64,000 nucleotides of DNA, taken from positions 3,691,467-3,755,466 of the forward strand of contig NZ_KB849239.1 in NCBI RefSeq assembly GCF_000368085.1. Direction: 5' to 3'. Below the pieces are notes generated by a model, which did not search any database, was not told the DNA's origin, and worked only from the letters and a program-made list of their open reading frames with translations. The translations under genes and the position numbers were made by a program. Every line of letters begins with the position of its first letter. Positions within the stretch are counted from its first letter, which is position 1. Below, piece by piece: positions 9,710-18,264 of the stretch. Origin of the DNA: Acinetobacter nosocomialis NIPH 2119 (GTDB lineage: Bacteria > Pseudomonadota > Gammaproteobacteria > Pseudomonadales > Moraxellaceae).

Positions 9710-10992
9710 AACAACAAGCTCCACTTTCAACAGACTCTTTAGATACATGGCTCAATTATTGGAGCCATGTTCACGTTACAGGGATCGATCTTGGTCTGGA
9801 ACGTGTTATTCCCGTAGCAGAAAAATTAGGAGTGACAAAACCCACTGCTAAAGTTTTCACTGTTGCCGGAACAAACGGGAAAGGTTCAACTACAACAACA
9901 CTTGCGTCTATATTAAAAGCACAAGGTTATAAAGTTGGGTTGTATCAATCGCCGCATATCTATCGGTTTAACGAACGAGTCAAATTAGGTGGAGTCGAGG
10001 TTGATGATCAAAGCCTGATTGATGCTTTTGTACAAGTTGATCAGGCTCGTCGCGATTGCGATTTAAGCTTATCGTTTTTTGAAGCAACCACTTTGGCTGC
10101 TTTTGTCATTTTTAAACAGCAACAATGCGATGTATGGGTGCTTGAAGTCGGTTTAGGCGGACGTCTGGATGTCGTCAATGTCATTGACCCTAATATTGCT
10201 GTGATCACCAATATTGGACTTGACCACACTGACTGGTTAGGCGATACCATCGAGAAAATTGCTTTTGAAAAAGCAGGTATCATTCGCCCTGATATTCCAG
10301 TCATTTTTGCAGGTGAGCAAGTTTTACCTCAAGCCATTCAAGAAAAAGCCAATAGTTCAAAAGCGACACTATACGCGATTAACAGAGACTATTTCTATAA
10401 ACTCGCAAATGATGGAAAACACTGGTATTTTGCAAGTGAAGGAACTACTTTAAAACTGCCACTAGGGTCACTTGCAATTGAAAATATTGCAGGAGCAGTT
10501 GCTGCTGTCTTAAATAGCGGACTTGAAATCTCACAATCGGCGCTAGAGAAGGGCATTGGAAATGCTCGCTTGGCAGGACGCTTTGAAGTGCGTCAAGTCA
10601 ATGGAAAAACCATAATTTTCGATGCTGGACACAATCCACATGGTGTTGAATTTTTGTTAAAGCAATTGCGAAATTTCTTAGAATACAATAAACAGTACAC
10701 AGAAGTTGTCGCAGTATTTTCAATGCTGGCAGATAAAGATATAAAATCAGTAGTCGATTTATTGAAACCTACTGTTTTACATTGGAAAATTGCTGAGTTG
10801 AATGTGCCGCGTGCTGCACCGATTCAGCAATTGAATGACGCCCTACAAGGCCAGACAATACAACAATTTTGCAATATCAAAGAGGCTTTTAAATCAGCGC
10901 TTGAGCAGACAAATAACAATCAGCTGATTTTAGCCTGTGGTTCGTTTCATACTTTAGAAGCGATTTGGGAGTATTTGGAAGAATGTCAATGA
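9706..10992 (+). CDS. folC: Bifunctional folylpolyglutamate / dihydrofolate synthase FolC
   Basis: A 428-residue Mur-ligase-type enzyme that makes dihydrofolate from dihydropteroate plus glutamate and extends folate polyglutamates. The start is a TTG at 9706 overlapping the accD stop as TTGA; similarity to E. coli FolC begins right after (SLDTWLNYWSHVH, IDLGLERV). The P-loop is TVAGTNGKGSTT, followed by SPHIYRFNERV, VLEVGLGGRLDVVN and LDHTDWLG. The C-terminal ligase domain contains FDAGHNPHG. The order accD-folC-dedD is shared with E. coli. Confidence 0.95.
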   Translation: MKQQAPLSTDSLDTWLNYWSHVHVTGIDLGLERVIPVAEKLGVTKPTAKVFTVAGTNGKGSTTTTLASILKAQGYKVGLYQSPHIYRFNERVKLGGVEVDDQSLIDAFVQVDQARRDCDLSLSFFEATTLAAFVIFKQQQCDVWVLEVGLGGRLDVVNVIDPNIAVITNIGLDHTDWLGDTIEKIAFEKAGIIRPDIPVIFAGEQVLPQAIQEKANSSKATLYAINRDYFYKLANDGKHWYFASEGTTLKLPLGSLAIENIAGAVAAVLNSGLEISQSALEKGIGNARLAGRFEVRQVNGKTIIFDAGHNPHGVEFLLKQLRNFLEYNKQYTEVVAVFSMLADKDIKSVVDLLKPTVLHWKIAELNVPRAAPIQQLNDALQGQTIQQFCNIKEAFKSALEQTNNNQLILACGSFHTLEAIWEYLEECQ

Positions 10993-12044
10993 ATAACAAA
11001 CAACGCTGGATGGGTGGCGTTGTTTTATTAGGTGGTGGTGTTTTATTGGCAGCATTACTTCTAAAAGGAAATGAAGAAATAAAACATGTGGGCGCTGAAC
11101 CACAAACCTCTACATCACCGAAGCCACAAGCTAAGCCAAAGCCATCCGCACAAGAAGGGCAGATGGTACAGCTACAGCCGCTTGCAGTAGATGTGGAAAC
11201 AGAGAAACGTCTTCTGGAAGAACAACGCCGTTCCCGTGAAAAAGCTGTCGCGGAACAAGAAGCTCGTGCTGCTCAGTTCTTGGCAATGCAACAACAAGCA
11301 GAAGCAGATGCAGCGCGTAAAGCCGCTGCAGAATATGCTGCGATTAATGCACGCCGTGCTGCTGCGCAGGAAAGTTCAGATAATATCCCTCCTGAAGTTG
11401 CAGGTGGTGAAGGTAAGACAAAAGGACAGCAGACTGATACAAAAAAGCCAGTAGATACAGCTAAAGCAGATGCAGATAAAAAAGCTGCTGAAGCGAAGAA
11501 GCAAGCAGAAGCCGACAAAAAAGCCGCTGAGGCAAAGCGTCAGGCCGAAGCTGATAAAAAAGCAGCAGAAGCTAAGAAACAAGCCGAGGCAGAAAAGAAA
11601 GCTGCTGAAGCTAAAAAGCATAAGGCTGAAGCAGAGAAAAAGGCTGAAGAAGCTAAACATCAAGCTGAGGCGGAAAAGAAAGCTGAAGCTAAGAAACATG
11701 CTGAAGCAGAAAAGAAAACAGCAGAAGCTAAACATAAAGCTGAAGCAGAGAAAAAAGCTGAAGCTGAGAAAGCGCGTGAATTGCTTGAAAATGGCGATAA
11801 GAAATGGATGGTACAGGTTGCATTGGCTGCTAATCAGGCAAATGCAGATGCTGTTGTTTCTAAACTACGCGCTAAAGGTTATAAGGTCACGACAAGCCCA
11901 ACCAGTAAAGGTATTCGCATTATGGTTGGACCAGCAAAAGACCGTGATACTGCAGATGCAGCTCGTAAGAAAATTACCTCTGACTCCAGTTTAAACATGA
12001 AGTCAGCTTGGGTGATTGATTGGGTGCCATTAGATCAGCGCTAA
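10989..12044 (+). CDS. SPOR-domain cell-division protein with TolA-like helix (DedD equivalent)
   Basis: 351 residues. The start at 10989 overlaps the folC stop as ATGA and has GGAAG 7 nt upstream. A single membrane segment near residues 8-27 (MGGVVLLGGGVLLAALLL) orients the rest to the periplasm. Residues about 160-265 are a Lys/Ala/Glu helix built from 13-residue units such as ADKKAAEAKKQAE. The C-terminal SPOR domain (about 275-350, WMVQVALAANQANADAVVSKL) should bind denuded septal peptidoglycan. Position after folC matches E. coli dedD, but the long TolA-like linker is different, so I leave the symbol empty. Confidence 0.88.
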   Translation: MNNKQRWMGGVVLLGGGVLLAALLLKGNEEIKHVGAEPQTSTSPKPQAKPKPSAQEGQMVQLQPLAVDVETEKRLLEEQRRSREKAVAEQEARAAQFLAMQQQAEADAARKAAAEYAAINARRAAAQESSDNIPPEVAGGEGKTKGQQTDTKKPVDTAKADADKKAAEAKKQAEADKKAAEAKRQAEADKKAAEAKKQAEAEKKAAEAKKHKAEAEKKAEEAKHQAEAEKKAEAKKHAEAEKKTAEAKHKAEAEKKAEAEKARELLENGDKKWMVQVALAANQANADAVVSKLRAKGYKVTTSPTSKGIRIMVGPAKDRDTADAARKKITSDSSLNMKSAWVIDWVPLDQR

Positions 12045-12072
12045 TCTGATCATAAGTTTATTCAAGATCTAG

Positions 12073-12651
12073 TTAAGATGGATTCGACAATTGTTGTTGA
12101 ATCCATTTTACATTTTCAGGGGTGAATAAACGGTCAATATTTTTCCAAATAATATGGTAACCATATCCACCTTGTTTCATTTCTTTAACAGCATCATCAA
12201 TTGTCCAATCTTCAAAAATAATTCGGTACATTGCAACGCTGGCACCGGTACGGTCTGAACCATGGTAACAGTGTAATAAAACACGTTGGTGATTTTGTTT
12301 GGCAATTTTAATTTGCTGCATGACTTTTAATAGATCTTGTCTGTTAATAGCCCATGTGTCGATAGGAATGTGAACAAGATTAAAATTTTCATTTTTAAAT
12401 ACTAATTCATCTGAGTCTTTAGCTCTTAAATTAATAATAGTTCCAATTTGATGGTGCTTTAACTCGGGAATCATTGCTGCATTTGGTTGTTCGCTACGAA
12501 AAACATCATTACTCACTTGATAGAAATTATGGGTTTGAGAAACTAAAGTTCCCCAATCTTTGGGTCTATGCTCATGTGCAATGCTTTCATGTTGCATACA
12601 TCCTTGTAGGTTTAAACACAGAACAAAAGCAATGAGGGAGAGTTTTTTCAT
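12073..12651 (-). CDS. Tyrosine/dual-specificity phosphatase-like lipoprotein
   Basis: A 192-residue protein with a lipoprotein signal (MKKLSLIAFVLCLNLQGC; lipid-anchored Cys18), so it should act on the periplasmic side of a membrane. The phosphatase P-loop is HCYHGSDRTGA: Cys128 and Arg134 form the C-x5-R motif, with a possible general acid in HIPIDTW. This is the DSP/PTP-like family seen in many Gram-negatives; targets are unknown. Its ATG overlaps the stop of the upstream hydrolase gene by 4 nt, so the pair is coupled. Confidence 0.85.
   Translation of the reverse strand: MKKLSLIAFVLCLNLQGCMQHESIAHEHRPKDWGTLVSQTHNFYQVSNDVFRSEQPNAAMIPELKHHQIGTIINLRAKDSDELVFKNENFNLVHIPIDTWAINRQDLLKVMQQIKIAKQNHQRVLLHCYHGSDRTGASVAMYRIIFEDWTIDDAVKEMKQGGYGYHIIWKNIDRLFTPENVKWIQQQLSNPS
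12078..12109 (+). terminator. Terminator of trpA-accD-folC-SPOR operon, inside the convergent gene's 3' end
   Basis: ATGGATTCGACAA (12078-12090) pairs with TTGTTGAATCCAT (12094-12106), 13 bp with one G-U and a 3-nt loop, followed by TTT. It lies within the last codons of the minus-strand phosphatase gene. Confidence 0.55.
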
Positions 12652-13460
12652 GTTTGATACCGTCGAAGCTCATGAGGATCATGGGCACAAATAATTTCAA
12701 TCGTTGGCTCATGTTGAGCCAAATGCTGTATTTTTTTCAGGTTAACAAGACGCTTTTCATTGTCTTCTGCAAATGTTTTTTCCAGAAGGGTCAGCGATCT
12801 TAATTTATTTTTAGGATTTAACTCTAGGTGTGAGTAGTAAGCATCTCCGCAGAACAATAACCACTGATTTTGCTGTTTGATGGCAATACCACAATGTCCT
12901 GCGGAATGGCCTAATAATGGCACCATTAAAATTTCGTCTTGGAATAACGGGAAACCTTTGACTTTTTCAAGATTAAACCATTTTTCACCCTGCTGATATT
13001 CAACAAAATTCCAGTATCGATGATGATTATATTGATTGGTTCTATAACGAAGCTTACCTTTAAAATTAGGCAATTGTGCAGCATTATATTCAGCGGCTAA
13101 CACATGAACTGTGGCATGAGGAAAATCCGAAATGCCACCTGCATGGTCAAAGTCGAGGTGAGTCACAAAGATGTGTTGTACATCTTTAGGATGAAATCCT
13201 AATTTTTGTATTTGCTGAATCGCGCTGAATTCAAGATTCGGCTCAATTTTCCCCAAACGTTTGACTAAAGAGCCAAGGCGCTGTTGCATGTGTAAATAGT
13301 CTTGCAGACCAAATCCGGTATCAATGAGCACAAGGCCTCGATCAGTTTCGACCAAAAGACAATGGCATACAACGTCAGCTTTCCAGCCTTTCTGCCCAAA
13401 TAATGGTGCGCAGACAGGACACATACTGCCGCATTTCAAATGATGAATTTTATGGATCAT
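12648..13460 (-). CDS. Metallo-beta-lactamase-fold hydrolase
   Basis: About 270 residues from the ATG at 13460 (MIHKIHHLKCGSM). The frame is open to 13550, and a GTG at 13478 has AAGGAG only 3 nt upstream, so the true start could be there. Zinc ligands are in FVTHLDFDHAGG (H-x-D-x-D-H), with a later histidine in LLGHSAGHCG and aspartate in LFCGDAYY. Two CPVC-type cysteines near the N-terminus (SMCPVCAPL) are conserved in this subgroup of lactonase-like enzymes. Substrate unknown. Confidence 0.85.
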   Translation of the reverse strand: MIHKIHHLKCGSMCPVCAPLFGQKGWKADVVCHCLLVETDRGLVLIDTGFGLQDYLHMQQRLGSLVKRLGKIEPNLEFSAIQQIQKLGFHPKDVQHIFVTHLDFDHAGGISDFPHATVHVLAAEYNAAQLPNFKGKLRYRTNQYNHHRYWNFVEYQQGEKWFNLEKVKGFPLFQDEILMVPLLGHSAGHCGIAIKQQNQWLLFCGDAYYSHLELNPKNKLRSLTLLEKTFAEDNEKRLVNLKKIQHLAQHEPTIEIICAHDPHELRRYQT

Positions 13461-13536
13461 GATTTTTGTTTTTTGCACAAACTCCTTGGGAGTTATAACT
13501 GATCTCGACAGTAAAAACCATGTATATTCAATAATG

Positions 13537-13565
13537 CAAAAAAAAGCCATCGGATGAGATGGCTT
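13537..13565 (-). terminator. Minus-strand intrinsic terminator
   Basis: AAGCCATC (13544-13551) and GATGGCTT (13558-13565) pair around a 6-nt loop. On the minus strand the hairpin is followed by a T-run (A-run 13537-13543). It would end the peroxiredoxin transcript just before the hydrolase gene. Confidence 0.75.
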
Positions 13566-13656
13566 GGAGATGGAAATATTCGTTTATGAGCTTTAGTTAG
13601 TTTTCTTTGCTTTTTCTCATTATTGATTGCGCGCTTTATTGGTTTTTTAGGCAACT

Positions 13657-13832
13657 TTTCAAATGTCTACCTATGCGCTTCGCTTGTTTTGCAGGGAACC
13701 TTTCAGACACTTGCCTACGCACTGCGTTTGTCTTGCAGGGAACCTTTCAGATGCTTGCCTACGCATTGCGTTTGTCTTGTAGTCAAATTTTCAAATGTTT
13801 GCCTACGCGCTTCGCTTATCTTACGCTTCGAT
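13657..13832. repeat. Four tandem copies of a 44-bp repeat
   Basis: Units at 13657-13700, 13701-13744, 13745-13788 and 13789-13832 are each exactly 44 bp. All share TTTCA, then CTACGC or a close variant, then TTCGCTT or TGCGTTTG; units 1 and 2 both end GCAGGGAACC. Divergence between units shows an old array. It lies in the gap 13461-13852 between the hydrolase and peroxiredoxin genes, which holds no convincing gene. Confidence 0.9.
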
Positions 13833-13857
13833 TAAAGCCTTTTTTAAAGGCTTTAAT
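13831..13857. repeat. 12-bp inverted repeat over the peroxiredoxin stop codon
   Basis: ATTAAAGCCTTT (13831-13842) and AAAGGCTTTAAT (13846-13857) are perfect arms with a 3-nt loop. The minus-strand stop of the peroxiredoxin gene is inside the right arm. No T-tract follows on either strand, so a classical terminator is unlikely; it may protect the mRNA end. Confidence 0.7.
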
Positions 13858-14494
13858 CTTGCTCAGGCTGTGGTGTAAGGCGTAAATAAGGTTTCACCGC
13901 AGTATAACCTTTAGGGAAGCGTTGTTTAATTTCCTCTTCATCTTTTAAAGAAGGAACAATGACCACATCTTCACCTTGTTGCCAGTTCGCTGGTGTAGCC
14001 ACTTTATGCTTATCGGTTAATTGTAATGAGTCAACAACACGTAAGACTTCATTAAAGTTACGACCAGTCGAAGCAGGGTAGGTGATGATTAAACGAACTT
14101 TTTTATTTGGGTCAATAATCACTAAAGAACGAACAGTAAGGGTTTCACTGGCATTCGGATGAATAAAACCATAGAGTTCAGATACTTTGCGGTCTTTGTC
14201 GGCAATAATTGGAAAATTAACTGTAGTATTTTGAGTTTCATTAATGTCATTAATCCAGCCTTTATGCGACTCCACGTCATCTACAGATAGGGCAATCGCT
14301 TTAACATTACGTTTTTCAAATTCATCTTTTAATTTCGCTGTATAGCCTAATTCTGTTGTACATACAGGGGTATAGTCAGCGGGATGCGAGAATAAAATAC
14401 CCCAACTATTACCTAAAAAATCATAAAAATTAATTGTGCCTTCGCTTGATTCTTGTTGAAAATCAGGGGCAGTGTCTCCTAATCGTAATGTCAT
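13853..14494 (-). CDS. 1-Cys peroxiredoxin (Prx6 family)
   Basis: A 213-residue cytoplasmic thiol peroxidase that reduces hydrogen peroxide and organic hydroperoxides. The active site is HPADYTPVCTTELG with peroxidatic Cys45 and Thr42. There is no second conserved cysteine later in the protein, and the long C-terminal extension (HKVATPANWQQGEDVVIVPS) is that of the Prx6/LsfA group. Family members in Gram-negatives are usually induced by oxidants or sulfur limitation; no OxyR-like site was obvious to me upstream. Confidence 0.93.
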   Translation of the reverse strand: MTLRLGDTAPDFQQESSEGTINFYDFLGNSWGILFSHPADYTPVCTTELGYTAKLKDEFEKRNVKAIALSVDDVESHKGWINDINETQNTTVNFPIIADKDRKVSELYGFIHPNASETLTVRSLVIIDPNKKVRLIITYPASTGRNFNEVLRVVDSLQLTDKHKVATPANWQQGEDVVIVPSLKDEEEIKQRFPKGYTAVKPYLRLTPQPEQD

Positions 14495-14900
14495 GATCTT
14501 TCCTCAGTTGCTTAAAATTTGTTATATGTTGAAATGACTATGCCGCAATTTATTTATTATTAAAATTATTGTTTTTGTATTTTATTATGAACTTTTTATA
14601 TAAGTGTAAATATATATGACTAAAACTCGTTAATTTATGGCCTGAATCAATGTAACTTTAAGATAAATTTGCTAAATTAGATTTCTCGGAAGTTGTGTTC
14701 AATAGATAAGCGTTAATGTTGAGTTTTAGGTGCCAGATGCATTAAAGGGGCTTAGATAAAGGGTAAAACCGTTTATCTAACTATCAGATTTTTTTTATGG
14801 GTTTTGTGCAAACCCCTTGTACTTCAAATTTCTGACACCATAATAAACGACTGAGAAAAAATTTATTCATTTGACCAAGCAAGATTTAGAGAGTTTATCC
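14495..14900. other. Intergenic region between peroxiredoxin and secA
   Basis: 406 nt divergent gap, very AT-rich, without a gene I can support. The left half should contain the peroxiredoxin promoter. The right half holds two hairpins close to secA, described separately. I see no secM-like leader ORF. Confidence 0.6.
14752..14815 (+). promoter_or_regulatory. Paired hairpins in the secA upstream region
   Basis: TTAGATAAA (14752-14760) pairs with TTTATCTAA (14772-14780); eight T residues follow at 14789-14796. Immediately after, GGGTTT (14799-14804) pairs with AAACCC (14810-14815). They could form a leader attenuator or overlap an operator. Confidence 0.4.
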
Positions 14901-17624
14901 ATGTTGGCAAGTCTGATCGGAGGTATCTTCGGTACAAAAAATGAGCGTGAACTCAAACGCATGCGCAAAATTGTTGAGCAAATCAATGCGCTCGAGCCGA
15001 CGATATCAGCTTTAAGCGATGCAGACTTATCTGCAAAAACTCCAGAATTCAAACAACGTTATAACAATGGCGAAAGTTTAGATAAGTTACTCCCTGAAGC
15101 GTTTGCAGTTTGTCGTGAGGCAGCAAAACGTGTGATGGGCATGCGTCACTACGATGTGCAATTGATTGGTGGTATTACTCTCCACGAAGGCAAAATTGCC
15201 GAAATGCGTACCGGTGAAGGTAAAACCCTTATGGGTACTTTGGCGTGTTACTTAAACGCATTAAGTGGCGAAGGCGTTCATGTGATTACCGTGAACGATT
15301 ACTTGGCACAGCGTGACGCTGAGTTAAACCGTCCATTATTTGAGTTTTTAGGTTTAAGCATTGGTACAATTTATTCAATGCAAGAACCGTCAGAAAAAGC
15401 AGCGGCTTATCTTGCTGACATTACTTATGGGACCAATAACGAATTTGGTTTTGACTACTTACGTGACAACATGGTGTTTTCTTTAGCAGAAAAGAAACAA
15501 CGTGGCTTGCACTATGCCATTATCGATGAAGTTGACTCAATCTTAATTGATGAAGCGCGTACCCCATTAATTATTTCTGGTCAAAGTGAAGACTCTTCAC
15601 ATCTCTATACGGCAATCAATACAATTCCACCAAAACTACGCCCGCAAAAAGAAGAAAAAGTTGCGGATGGTGGGCATTTCTGGATTGATGAAAAGCAACG
15701 TTCAGTTGAAATGACTGAAATCGGTTATGAAACTGTAGAGCAAGAACTTATTCAAATGGGCTTGTTGGCTGAAGGCGAAAGCTTATATTCGGCAACAAAC
15801 CTAAACCTTGTTCACCATGTATCTGCAGCTATTCGTGCGCATTTCTTATTCCAACGTGACGTTCATTATATTATTCATGATGGTGAAGTCATCATTGTTG
15901 ATGAGCATACTGGCCGTACAATGCCGGGTCGTCGTTGGTCAGAGGGTCTGCACCAAGCAGTTGAAGCAAAAGAAGGTTTGGAAATTCAGCCTGAAAACCA
16001 GACATTAGCGACAACTACATTCCAGAACTATTTCCGTCTTTATAAAAAGCTTTCAGGTATGACAGGTACTGCTGATACTGAAGCTGCGGAAATGAAGGAA
16101 ATTTATGGTCTTGATGTTGTTATTATTCCGACACATCGTCCAATGATTCGTAATGACCAAAACGATTTAATCTATTTAAACCGTAACGGCAAATATAATG
16201 CGATTATTCAAGAAATTATGAATATTCGTGAGCAAGGTGTTGCACCGATTCTAATTGGTACAGCAACCATTGAAGCCAGTGAAATTCTATCTTCTAAGTT
16301 GATGCAAGCTGGTATTCACCATGAAGTGTTGAACGCTAAACAGCACGAGCGTGAAGCAGACATTATTGCTCAGGCGGGTAGCCCGAATGCAGTAACAATT
16401 GCAACCAACATGGCTGGTCGTGGTACAGATATTATCTTGGGGGGTAACTGGAAAGCGAAACTTGCCAAGCTTGAAAACCCAACAGCAGAAGATGAAGCAC
16501 GTCTAAAAGCACAGTGGGAGCAGGACCACGAAGATGTATTGCAAGCAGGTGGTTTGCACATTATTGGTTCTGAACGCCATGAATCACGTCGTATTGACAA
16601 CCAGCTGCGTGGTCGTGCGGGCCGTCAAGGTGACCCTGGTGTTTCTCGTTTCTATTTATCTCTTGAAGATGACCTCATGCGTATTTTCGCAGGTGACCGT
16701 GTTGTTGCCATGATGCGTGCAATGGGCTTACAAGAAAATGAAGCGATTGAACACAAAATGGTAAGTCGCTCTATCGAAAATGCTCAGCGTAAAGTTGAAG
16801 CACGTAACTTCGATATCCGTAAGAACTTATTGAAATACGATGATGTGAATAATGAACAACGTAAGATCATTTATTCACAACGTGATGAAGTGTTAGCTGA
16901 AAATACTTTACAAGATTACGTTGAAGAGATGCATCGTGAAGTCATGCAAGCCATGATTGCCAACTTTATTCCACCTGAGTCAATTCATGACCAATGGGAT
17001 ATTGAAGGTCTAGAAAATGCATTACGTATTGATTTAGGTATTGAACTTCCGGTTCAGGAATGGTTAGAACAAGACCGCCGTCTTGATGAAGAAGGTCTGG
17101 TTGAGCGTATTAGTGATGAAGTGCTCGAACGTTATCGTCAACGCCGTGCGCAAATGGGTGATGAGTCAGCAGCAATGCTTGAGCGTCATTTCGTTCTAAA
17201 CTCTCTTGATCGCCACTGGAAAGATCATTTAGCTGCAATGGATTATTTGCGCCAAGGTATTCACTTACGTGGCTACGCGCAAAAGAACCCCGAGCAGGAA
17301 TACAAAAAAGAAGCGTTTAACCTGTTTGTGAACATGTTAGGCGTCATTAAAACTGATGTTGTGACTGATTTGTCTCGTGTACATATTCCAACACCAGAAG
17401 AACTTGCAGAAATGGAAGCTCAACAGCAGCAACAAGCTGAGTCGATGAAGCTTTCTTTTGAACATGACGATGTAGATGGCTTAACAGGTGAAGTGACTGC
17501 CTCTCAAGAAGCACTCAATGAGCCGGCTGGTGAACAACAAATGTTCCCAGTACCAGAAAGTCGTAATGCACCATGTCCATGTGGTTCTGGTTTAAAATAT
17601 AAACAGTGTCACGGTAAAATTTAA
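14901..17624 (+). CDS. secA: Preprotein translocase ATPase SecA
   Basis: The motor that drives unfolded proteins through SecYEG. I start at the ATG at 14901 ([15 protein letters not shown]), which aligns with the E. coli SecA N-terminus and gives 907 residues; an in-frame TTG at 14871 is unlikely. Nucleotide-binding domain 1 carries MRTGEGKT and [15 protein letters not shown]; domain 2 has NMAGRGTDI and [13 protein letters not shown]. The C-terminal zinc/SecB-binding tail [14 protein letters not shown] is intact. Single-gene transcript ended by a strong terminator. Confidence 0.98.
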   Translation: MLASLIGGIFGTKNERELKRMRKIVEQINALEPTISALSDADLSAKTPEFKQRYNNGESLDKLLPEAFAVCREAAKRVMGMRHYDVQLIGGITLHEGKIAEMRTGEGKTLMGTLACYLNALSGEGVHVITVNDYLAQRDAELNRPLFEFLGLSIGTIYSMQEPSEKAAAYLADITYGTNNEFGFDYLRDNMVFSLAEKKQRGLHYAIIDEVDSILIDEARTPLIISGQSEDSSHLYTAINTIPPKLRPQKEEKVADGGHFWIDEKQRSVEMTEIGYETVEQELIQMGLLAEGESLYSATNLNLVHHVSAAIRAHFLFQRDVHYIIHDGEVIIVDEHTGRTMPGRRWSEGLHQAVEAKEGLEIQPENQTLATTTFQNYFRLYKKLSGMTGTADTEAAEMKEIYGLDVVIIPTHRPMIRNDQNDLIYLNRNGKYNAIIQEIMNIREQGVAPILIGTATIEASEILSSKLMQAGIHHEVLNAKQHEREADIIAQAGSPNAVTIATNMAGRGTDIILGGNWKAKLAKLENPTAEDEARLKAQWEQDHEDVLQAGGLHIIGSERHESRRIDNQLRGRAGRQGDPGVSRFYLSLEDDLMRIFAGDRVVAMMRAMGLQENEAIEHKMVSRSIENAQRKVEARNFDIRKNLLKYDDVNNEQRKIIYSQRDEVLAENTLQDYVEEMHREVMQAMIANFIPPESIHDQWDIEGLENALRIDLGIELPVQEWLEQDRRLDEEGLVERISDEVLERYRQRRAQMGDESAAMLERHFVLNSLDRHWKDHLAAMDYLRQGIHLRGYAQKNPEQEYKKEAFNLFVNMLGVIKTDVVTDLSRVHIPTPEELAEMEAQQQQQAESMKLSFEHDDVDGLTGEVTASQEALNEPAGEQQMFPVPESRNAPCPCGSGLKYKQCHGKI

Positions 17625-17634
17625 TTTTCGTGAT

Positions 17635-17667
17635 AAAAAAAGCAGAACAATCGTTCTGCTTTTTTTT
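17635..17667 (+). terminator. secA terminator
   Basis: AGCAGAAC (17641-17648) and GTTCTGCT (17653-17660) with loop AATC, flanked by A-run and T-run. Confidence 0.92.
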
Positions 17668-17754
17668 CATTTGTAGTAAGCCTGTGAATAATGTTTGCAG
17701 TTTTAAGTATTAAATGCTATTTACTTCTCATCCAGAGTGTATGTTGGAAAGACA

Positions 17755-18198
17755 ATGAAAAAAGTATTACAACCTTTATTTTTAACTGTTCTTGCTGTAC
17801 CAAGTTTTGTTTTCGCAGCAGAAACAGCTTCAGCACCTCAAACCACAACGGTTGATAAGGTTCTTGCGGCAAAAGGCCCAACTTCGGCTCAGGCTGTAGT
17901 GAAACAAGAGAATACGACGGTAATTAGCCCTCGTACAGGTATTCGTTATACATTGGGTAACACAGGTAATCGCCCAATCATTTTACAAACTGCTGCAATT
18001 GCTCCAGCAAACTCTGCAAACATTAATCGTATTGTGGCAACTAACCCAGCTCTATCTGCAAAAAGCCAAGAAAAAGCAAAAATTGCATTAATTGGTGAAG
18101 CAGCAGTTGCGGGCGCAGCAGCTGTGGCGGCAAGTAATGTAACTGCTCCTGCAGCGACAAACAGTGTTGCACCAGCAAACCCTGCATCAATGAATTAA
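17755..18198 (+). CDS. Small exported Ala-rich protein, unknown function
   Basis: 147 residues from the ATG at 17755, preceded by TTGGAAAGACA. A clear signal peptide (MKKVLQPLFLTVLAVPSFVFA, cleaved before AETAS) sends it to the periplasm. The mature part has a central motif ISPRTGIRYTLGNTGNRPIIL, then a low-complexity Ala/Val/Pro tail. I do not recognise a family. It is monocistronic, between the secA terminator and its own. Confidence 0.75.
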   Translation: MKKVLQPLFLTVLAVPSFVFAAETASAPQTTTVDKVLAAKGPTSAQAVVKQENTTVISPRTGIRYTLGNTGNRPIILQTAAIAPANSANINRIVATNPALSAKSQEKAKIALIGEAAVAGAAAVAASNVTAPAATNSVAPANPASMN

Positions 18199-18208
18199 TT
18201 TTCATATA

Positions 18209-18244
18209 TAAAAAAGCCGGTCAATTTTGAACCGGCTTTTTTAT
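18209..18244. terminator. Bidirectional terminator between convergent genes
   Basis: AAAAAGCCGGT (18211-18221) pairs with ACCGGCTTTTT (18231 onward) around a 9-nt loop; A-run and T-run flank both sides, serving the 17755 gene and the minus-strand MFS gene. Confidence 0.88.
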
Positions 18245-18264
18245 ATTAGGGTGTTTGAAAATAC

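Noticed and set aside
11191..11994. Alternative plus- and minus-strand frames inside the SPOR protein gene
   Set aside because: They are shadows of the Lys/Ala/Glu repeat, which stays open in several frames because of its composition.
13657..13832. Possible CRISPR array
   Set aside because: The units are contiguous with no unique spacers, only four copies, and no cas genes are near.
13607..13885. Open frames of 92 and 70 codons on the plus strand across the 44-bp repeats
   Set aside because: The period is not a multiple of three, so the peptide is not repeated; no ribosome site, and the frames run into the peroxiredoxin gene.
14640..14870. A SecM-like leader peptide upstream of secA
   Set aside because: I found no signal-bearing ORF or arrest motif in this stretch on the plus strand.
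14871..14900. Longer SecA starting at a TTG
   Set aside because: Family alignment begins at the ATG at 14901, and no ribosome site supports the TTG.
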